A stretch of 27,500 nt of DNA from Botryococcus braunii. Its lineage: Eukaryota; Chlorophyta; Trebouxiophyceae. Shown piece by piece: positions 19,501-27,500 of this stretch (the stretch's first letter is position 1; every line of letters begins with the position of its first letter). Under the pieces are notes generated by a model, which saw only the letters and a list, made by a program, of their open reading frames with translations, was not told where the DNA came from and searched no databases. Where the stretch lies: the NCBI GenBank assembly GCA_002005505.1, contig KV908370.1, positions 662,891 through 690,390 of the forward strand. The letters are read 5' to 3'. Position numbers and translations under genes: made by a program.

Positions 19501-21768
19501 CCTTGTTCGCTCCTTCAGGGTCCTATTCATCCTCTCCGCCACCCCATTCTGCTGAGGCGTGTAGGGCGCTGAGGACTCCATCTTAGTGCCCTGCTGAGCA
19601 CAAAACTCTTTGAATTGCTGGTTCAGGAACTCTGAACCCCTGTCAGTCCTCACACACTTCACAACCGTGCCTCGTTGGGTCTGCCAAAAACGGAGCAGGT
19701 CTATCACAGCCTTTGGGATGCAATCCTTTGACTTCACAGGCAGGGAGGCAACTTGGTGTGAACTTTCATCCACTACAGTGACCCAATATCGTTCACCTGT
19801 GATGGCAGGAGGTGATATGGGACCCACAGTATCCACATGGACTCTATCGAGTGGGTGATGTGCAGGCCTGGAAGATACAGGGAAAGGAGGTCTGGAGTGT
19901 TTCCCTTGTATACACGATTCACAGTGCTTGGGGCACTCAGAGCAGGGAGCAAGGGAGATATTGATTCCTGTAACCAGATCTTCCTTGGAGAACCTCTGCA
20001 TGCTGCTGGCACCAGGATGACCTAACCTAGCATGCCACAGAGATCTCTCGCTACACACGTGTCCTTTCCTAAGATGAGATGCCTCAGCCATGTGATCAAT
20101 ATGTCTGCAGCCAACTTGCTGCCCTCTGACAGGACTAACAAACTCCAAAAAAAACAGACCTCGTGCGCGGGTGATATCTCCACACCACCCTTCAGGTCCC
20201 TTCATGGCTGTGTAACCACCTGCAGTGTCAGTCAGGAAAGATGCTCCATCCTGAATTGCACCAGTGACTGAAATGAGGTTGGTATGCGCAGAAGGAACAC
20301 ACTGCACATTGTGCAGCCAGAATACTTCGTGCCTTGCATTCACAAGGCATACAGACCCAGATGCAATGATTCCTCCCTTGGCGTCTGAGGTTGCCAAGTG
20401 CAGAGGAAGAGGCTGTCTATGCATAACTGGATTATGGAGCAATGAGAGATCATTGACTATATGCACAGAGGCACCACTATCTATTAACCAAGATGTGCTG
20501 CTAGCTCCATGCGAAGTTGGGGCAAGCACATTGAGAGAGATAAACATCGCCTCACCAGAAGGAGGGGGTGGAGGTGGTAAATGCCACCCCGGAAACGTGT
20601 GTTGACTTGTTGGATAGTTATATGCTGAAGGAGGTCCAGGGCTGGAAGCGGATGAAGGCGGGCCACCCCGGCCAGATCCATGGTCCCACCAGGCTTGAGG
20701 AGACGACTGTGGGCCTCCCTGGCCCCAGTAAGCTGCAGGCCCAACGCTTGCCGCTTGCATGTTTTGATGCAGAGCCTGCAGCTGCCTGAGCGGTCCGCAG
20801 TCAGTCATGAAGTGGCCCTTTGCCTTGCAGAAGTGGCATGTAAGCTCCTCTCTGGGCCTTCTTGCCCTGCCAGGTCCACGCCCCCTGCCACCAAAAGTAG
20901 TTGCAGAGGGGCCAGCGGGAGGCTGTTCGTTTGCTGGTAGTGCTGCTCCAACTCCCGGTACTGCTCCCACTCCTGGTGCAGCTCCAGCGCTTGATGACGC
21001 TCCAGCTACCCCCCCAGAGGGACCAGCCACTGCTGCAGCTGCCATGGCCTGAGGTGTTCCCTCTGCAGGTGGGTCCTTGTACCCACGGCTGGCTGCGGCG
21101 CGCAGGATTCTTTGAATCAGCTCCAATGGCGGCTTGTCGGTTGCCATAACCTCCAGGGACTCGAGCCTCAGCACAGGAGGGAGGCCCTTCACCATCAGCT
21201 CCCCAACATTGTGGTCCAAGAGGATGAACGCGTTGTTTCTGAGACTTGTAGCCAGATCCATCATTCTGTAGAGGTAGACCTTGAGTGTCTCCCCTGTCTT
21301 GATGCCCTGCTCCATTTCCTTGTACCACTCAAGGTTGATGTCTTGGTTGCTCCCTCCAGTGTGACTGTTCTTCACCCACGCGATGAAGTCGAACGCTGCT
21401 TTGTGGCATGAGATCTGAGAATGCCAGATGACTGGAACTGACTGGATCAGCCACTGCTTGATGGCTGAGTTCTCCACCGACCCTGGCATTGGCCTCTCCA
21501 AAGCCGCTCTGACCCCCTTGGTGTTTGCGCACGCCTCCAAATTTTCATACCAAAATTCAAAATTGCGCCCTCCATCATCAAGCATGACAGTCATCTTTGG
21601 ATTAGAGGTATTGGGGATGTAGGCTGCCTTGTCAATCTCCACCTTTGGTTCTGCAGTGGCTGATTGTGTCCCGGTCATAGACTGCCCTGGAGTGGCCCCA
21701 CTGACTTCTCCAGGTTGAGACATTGCTGTTTCACTGCTACTTTCCTTTTCTTTGCCCCTTTTTGTCAT
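16555..21768 (-). CDS. Copia-type Gag-Pol polyprotein, 1737 aa, intact
   Basis: A single ATG-to-TAA frame. Gag spans about 60-330 with a zinc knuckle C311-x2-C314-x4-H319-x4-C324, and an Ala/Gly/Pro-rich linker precedes the knuckle. The protease motif is WLIDSGASVH (427-436, catalytic D430). The integrase has an HHCC site (H579, H584, C616, C619) and core D646, D709, E745, a D,D-35-E spacing. The linker at about 870-1210 is low complexity with repeated RERER. Reverse transcriptase spans about 1225-1480 with QVDIKTAFLNG (D1326), YGLKQAPRAWH and YVDD (1411-1414). RNase H has GYVDADYAGD (D1588), E1631, D1664 and VADIMTK (D1713). The enzymes would process the polyprotein, copy the RNA and integrate the cDNA. 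Gag and Pol share one frame, as in plant and Drosophila copia, so no frameshift is needed. The start at 21768 is chosen as the first ATG; Met16 is also possible. Confidence 0.97.
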   Translation of the reverse strand: MTKRGKEKESSSETAMSQPGEVSGATPGQSMTGTQSATAEPKVEIDKAAYIPNTSNPKMTVMLDDGGRNFEFWYENLEACANTKGVRAALERPMPGSVENSAIKQWLIQSVPVIWHSQISCHKAAFDFIAWVKNSHTGGSNQDINLEWYKEMEQGIKTGETLKVYLYRMMDLATSLRNNAFILLDHNVGELMVKGLPPVLRLESLEVMATDKPPLELIQRILRAAASRGYKDPPAEGTPQAMAAAAVAGPSGGVAGASSSAGAAPGVGAVPGVGAALPANEQPPAGPSATTFGGRGRGPGRARRPREELTCHFCKAKGHFMTDCGPLRQLQALHQNMQAASVGPAAYWGQGGPQSSPQAWWDHGSGRGGPPSSASSPGPPSAYNYPTSQHTFPGWHLPPPPPPSGEAMFISLNVLAPTSHGASSTSWLIDSGASVHIVNDLSLLHNPVMHRQPLPLHLATSDAKGGIIASGSVCLVNARHEVFWLHNVQCVPSAHTNLISVTGAIQDGASFLTDTAGGYTAMKGPEGWCGDITRARGLFFLEFVSPVRGQQVGCRHIDHMAEASHLRKGHVCSERSLWHARLGHPGASSMQRFSKEDLVTGINISLAPCSECPKHCESCIQGKHSRPPFPVSSRPAHHPLDRVHVDTVGPISPPAITGERYWVTVVDESSHQVASLPVKSKDCIPKAVIDLLRFWQTQRGTVVKCVRTDRGSEFLNQQFKEFCAQQGTKMESSAPYTPQQNGVAERMNRTLKERTRTLLVHAAADPSLWKEALETATLLYNVGPTSGRSLTPMELFFGVKPDVSVLRTFGCVAHVHIPSGQRSVFGPKTIPGMFTGYCPQSKAYRVYVGNGVWKESRDVSFIEHLRGAERVGLSKVQPGSVYDSRISPPLGSENLATPQAILSAAPPTFWDEQDDHGVETLSTGAPGTSGLCAGDQSGDGTTAAHDQGNPTSLDSTVGTPEPSQHSWSVLEHMQNLARGGVETQSQVEKMQKVQEGLRMQGKSQIPLPPGTTLTREQRYVQRVARREHSDIPLHAPDPGQAIVSEPNMVGLPDMQGQVETVEAMFGADVRDESSGLDMPAVGEAGAQSQSLASHAYGVQADIVGAAQASLGSVPKCESRRERELLLPSALRKVRECKGAAHESSSQGERERLEKESDNPGSTAQSQHKVHNVPYSGNQGEREREGNSISKADSPAAPQHKVQSVPSVTLGKVHVPSNLREAQRSPQWEFWQQAMQEEMESLDTHEVMQYVERPHGQKVIPVHWIFSTKNDAHGNVTRFKARLVAQGCRQIPGIDVGEVFAPTSSYGARRAVLAVAATQNLEIHQVDIKTAFLNGELEEEVYVTQPPGFENGNTRVVCKLRKALYGLKQAPRAWHKTLSDKLSVMGYSVCKSDAGVYIRRAPDGNLSFILVYVDDLLIVARVVAEIEWGKELLKKDFTIHDLGEVNDFLGCQVLRNRVQGTISMSCTPKIDALVEKFGVADDGRGVDTPMSKDFVASSRPESSDGMSHGAGTPLPPGHRYCELIGSLLYIANTTRPDISQAVGVLSRYRMTPTTSHWNEAIRVLKYLRDTRELALTLGGKGPELEGYVDADYAGDLDHRYSTTGYVLSVYGSAVVWGSKKQSSVATSTVQAEFMAAGHIVKEANWLRGFLEEIGAAPWRVKIFCDNQGCISNLRNPLYSKFTKHVAVSFHYAREAMALGQVDILYVESARNVADIMTKPLAKPVFVGHRDSLGLRRYT

Positions 21769-22144
21769 ACTATTGTCACTTCACCAGCCAAACTTACTCA
21801 TAAACTTCTGGAATGCAGCAATACCCTACAATTCCCTCCATGTCATGGAAATTTACCAGCCAGTCTTGCACAGTAGTAGCAGATATGTTCCCCTCAGAAG
21901 TTTGCGCCGGAGTCCGGCCCGACTCACTCAGTGCTTCTAGACAACGTCTATGAATGATAAAGCACAGCTAAAACTTCAATTATGAATTTCCCAGAAAGGT
22001 AAACTGTGAGTAAGATAATGGTCCTGGTACACTCGAGTTCCCTTGCGCCGCTGCGCCATGCTCGAGCTCCTTTGTTGACGCTTACGTCTGACCCATCCGT
22101 AGACGACCTTCACTCCTGCTTTTACTTGGCTCAGCTGGAAGGGC
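21769..22144 (-). other. Copia 5' untranslated leader
   Basis: About 375 nt between the primer-binding site and the gag-pol ATG on the minus strand. No long frame is found. This is where packaging signals would be expected, but none can be recognised by eye. Confidence 0.6.
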
Positions 22145-22158
22145 GTGGGCCCATAACC
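22145..22158 (-). other. Primer-binding site for half initiator tRNA-Met
   Basis: Adjacent to the 5' LTR the minus strand reads GGTTATGGGCCCA. The plus strand TGGGCCCATAACC matches the anticodon stem-loop of eukaryotic initiator tRNA-Met (CAU anticodon inside), not its CCA end. Drosophila copia and yeast Ty5 use a cleaved 5' half of this tRNA in the same way. Confidence 0.85.
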
Positions 22159-22852
22159 TGTGAAAGGTTATGGGCAATCGGCTTTCCCTGTACAAAGCAG
22201 ACAGGTCGTCAATAGACGAAGTTACTCCAGCTACAGTCCGTACGACTGTCTGCTGAGTGCCACACACAACTGTCGGACAAGACTAGCATCTGGTGATGCC
22301 CAGCATCTTTCACAACCAGTTCCGTTACATCATTATCTTGTACACAAGCACCGATCAAGCAATCACTAGATAAGGCTCTAGACGGCTACGTTCAAGTACA
22401 TGCCTATACTCCCTGAAGTCACTGTCCCTTATCTGTTTGAGTGACTACAGGGTACACTAAGCTTGTTCACTCTCACAATAGCAACAATGATACAACACAC
22501 ACTGCCGCACCGTACCTGTACAAAGCAGACAGGTCGTCAATAGACGAAGTTACTCCAGCTACAGTCCGTACGACTGTCTGCTGAGTGCCACACACAACTG
22601 TCGGACAAGACTAGCATCTGGTGATGCCCAGCATCTTTCACAACCAGTTGGTATTCACTCCGGTGGGGCAGCCTTAAGAGTTCATCCGACAAACGTGTGA
22701 TCTAGATAGGATTGTACCTTATGTTCGAAAACGTCCAGAATCTGCCGTGTCTCAAGGTACCTTATGTTCTCAATGGACCCATATCCTAATAGTGCACACA
22801 TGAAGATCACTTAAAGCACAAGGCATTCAATAATAATGTTCAGAACTCAACA
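22159..22852 (-). repeat. 5' LTR of the copia element (694 bp)
   Basis: Same length and, as read, the same sequence as the 3' LTR, including the 135-bp internal duplication at 22187-22321 and 22515-22649. It should contain the element's promoter; I cannot place a TATA box with confidence. Confidence 0.97.
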
Positions 22853-22857
22853 GTACC
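22853..22857. repeat. Target-site duplication GTACC (right copy)
   Basis: Matches 15836-15840 exactly. Confidence 0.95.
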
Positions 22858-22859
22858 CA

Positions 22860-22883
22860 TATATGTAGGTATACCTACATATA
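22860..22883. repeat. 24-bp perfect AT-rich palindrome beside the insertion site
   Basis: TATATGTAGGTA and its exact reverse complement, starting 3 nt after the target duplication. GTAGGTAT recurs just after it. Confidence 0.85.
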
Positions 22884-22906
22884 CGTAGGTATCCCATACC
22901 GCTTGG

Positions 22907-23130
22907 GGTAACCCAGCGGCTGCCCTCTACCCCATCGTTGCCCTCTACTCTCAAGCCTACCTGTAACCCTGCAGGGTCACAGCGGTGTACCCCAGCGGTT
23001 GTACTTTACCCCAACGTTGTCATCTACCCTCAAGCCCACTTGTAACCTTGCAGGGTCACAGCGGTGAAAACCAGCAGTTGCCCTCTACTTCGACATTGCC
23101 CTCTATCCTCAAGCCCACATGCATGTGACC
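22907..23130. repeat. 79-bp minisatellite, nearly three units
   Basis: CCCAGCGG-type anchors at 22912, 22991 and about 23070 are 79 bp apart. Each unit contains CTCTACCCCAxCGTTG, CTCAAGCC and CTGCAGGGTCACAGCGGTG (one T/C change). The third unit is diverged and ends in a different flank. Confidence 0.8.
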
Positions 23131-23168
23131 CTGTGTTCACAGGGCCACAAGCACCGTCAGTGGAACCG

Positions 23169-23210
23169 CCCCCCCCCGCCCCCCCCCGCCCCCCCTCCCC
23201 CACACATACA

Positions 23211-23300
<90 letters not shown>
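23169..23300. repeat. Poly-C and (CA)n microsatellite
   Basis: Interrupted C-runs (23169-23200) lead into about 100 nt of CA, ending at TTTGTTTTTTG. Confidence 0.95.
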
Positions 23301-23301
<1 letters not shown>

Positions 23302-23474
23302 TTGTTTTTTGTTTGTGGTTGACCTCAGCACTTATGGATCGCTGCAGATCTGAGGCGTTGTGCCGTATTCTGGTATTTTATGTAGTACATTGAATGTGTG
23401 CTGCAACGGTTGCGCATGATGTTTGTGAATATGATGATGTTCAGCGCCGGTTCTTGCCTGGCTCCGCCTTGCAG

Positions 23475-27135
<3,661 letters not shown>

Positions 27136-27139
27136 ATGT

Positions 27140-27238
27140 ATGGAACGTGGTTGGGGAGAGAACAGAGCTCCATCGAGGGATGCAGCTTGCAAGGAAGAAG
27201 CGAGCGCCTGCCTTTCCTGCTATATGCGACACGCACAG
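27140..27238 (+). CDS. Possible first exon of a gene running off the window (Cys-rich)
   Basis: ATG at 27140 opens 33 codons ending CAG before a canonical donor GTGAGTTG at 27239, phase 0. The peptide (MERGWGENRAPSRD, then CKEEASACLSCYMRHAQ) has cysteines spaced C-x6-C-x2-C. An overlapping ATG at 27136 gives another frame to the same donor. No following exon can be verified before the window ends, so the function is unknown. Confidence 0.28.
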
Positions 27239-27500
27239 GTGAGTTGTTTCTCAATTCCAGCACTTGCGCGCGGTTTCATGCACACCCCGGCCTCCATCTG
27301 CCCCTTGCATGCTGGCCCCATGTATGACCACTGATTTCGCGTGCGGCGAGCTGTTGCCAATTCAAATTCCTCCGTTTGAAAACGGTCAATGCATGGGACG
27401 GATTTGGTTCATCGACGAGGAGGATGCCCTGTGTCCCAATCAAGCTGGTTTGCCCCGTGCTGGCCCATGCATACCTCTTCGACCGCCCCCCTCCCCCCTG

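Larger units (their letters stand above)
15841..22852 (-). mobile_element. Complete Ty1/copia LTR retrotransposon (7012 bp)
   Basis: The element has two 694-bp LTRs, a 5-bp target duplication, a primer-binding site, a polypurine tract and one uninterrupted gag-pol frame, all on the minus strand. Domain order Gag, protease, integrase, reverse transcriptase, RNase H (integrase before reverse transcriptase) defines Ty1/copia rather than Ty3/gypsy. Reading the two LTRs side by side I find no difference, which points to a recent insertion. All catalytic residues I checked are present, so the copy may be autonomous. No internal stop or frameshift exists. Confidence 0.97.

Noticed and set aside
22120..22158. 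A tRNA gene, because of the anticodon-arm match
   Set aside because: Only the anticodon arm matches; acceptor, D and T arms are absent, and the position next to the LTR fits a primer-binding site.
27140..27238. Mitochondrial CHCH-type assembly factor
   Set aside because: The cysteine spacing C-x6-C-x2-C does not match the usual twin C-x9-C, and only 33 codons are visible.

Overview
This is a nuclear window from a photosynthetic eukaryote, most likely a large-genome green alga or a related green-lineage organism; I cannot name the genus. The case rests on three things. There is a seven-exon GT-AG-spliced gene joining a bifunctional-nuclease (BFN) domain to a UVR motif behind a transit-peptide-like N-terminus, an arrangement known from plant and algal proteins. 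There are Ty1/copia and LINE retroelements. There are very many dinucleotide microsatellites. No operons, ribosome-binding sites or other prokaryotic signs are present.

Layout. 1-2.9 kb: minus strand, two well-supported exons of a gene for a probable secreted protein resembling the EXORDIUM/phosphate-induced-protein family, split by a microsatellite-rich intron. 2.9-3.5 kb: two minisatellites and a perfect palindrome. 3.5-8.8 kb: mostly simple repeats, with no gene I can establish and one weak candidate exon. 8.8-12.8 kb: the BFN-UVR gene (minus strand, 364 codons, all exon phases consistent), with a large imperfect inverted repeat in one intron. 13.1-14.7 kb: a 5'-truncated, frameshifted LINE remnant. 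14.7-15.8 kb: GC-rich spacer, a long (CT)n(GT)n tract and ambiguous open frames. 15,841-22,852: a complete copia retrotransposon on the minus strand with two 694-bp LTRs that read as identical, a 5-bp GTACC target duplication and one uninterrupted 1737-codon gag-pol frame. 22.9-23.3 kb: a palindrome, a 79-bp minisatellite and a (CA)n tract. 23.5-26.1 kb: a tentative plus-strand gene of four short phase-compatible exons. 26.1-27.5 kb: another (CA)n tract and a possible first exon running off the window.

The most notable points are as follows. The copia element looks recent, and its primer-binding site matches the anticodon arm of initiator tRNA-Met (half-tRNA priming, as in Drosophila copia and yeast Ty5) rather than a tRNA 3' end. 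Each LTR carries a perfect 135-bp internal duplication. Poly-C/poly-G junction tracts recur across the window, and one sits exactly at a frameshift in the LINE remnant. The host genes are unrelated to each other, so nothing suggests a functional cluster. The window reads as ordinary genes separated and invaded by repeats.
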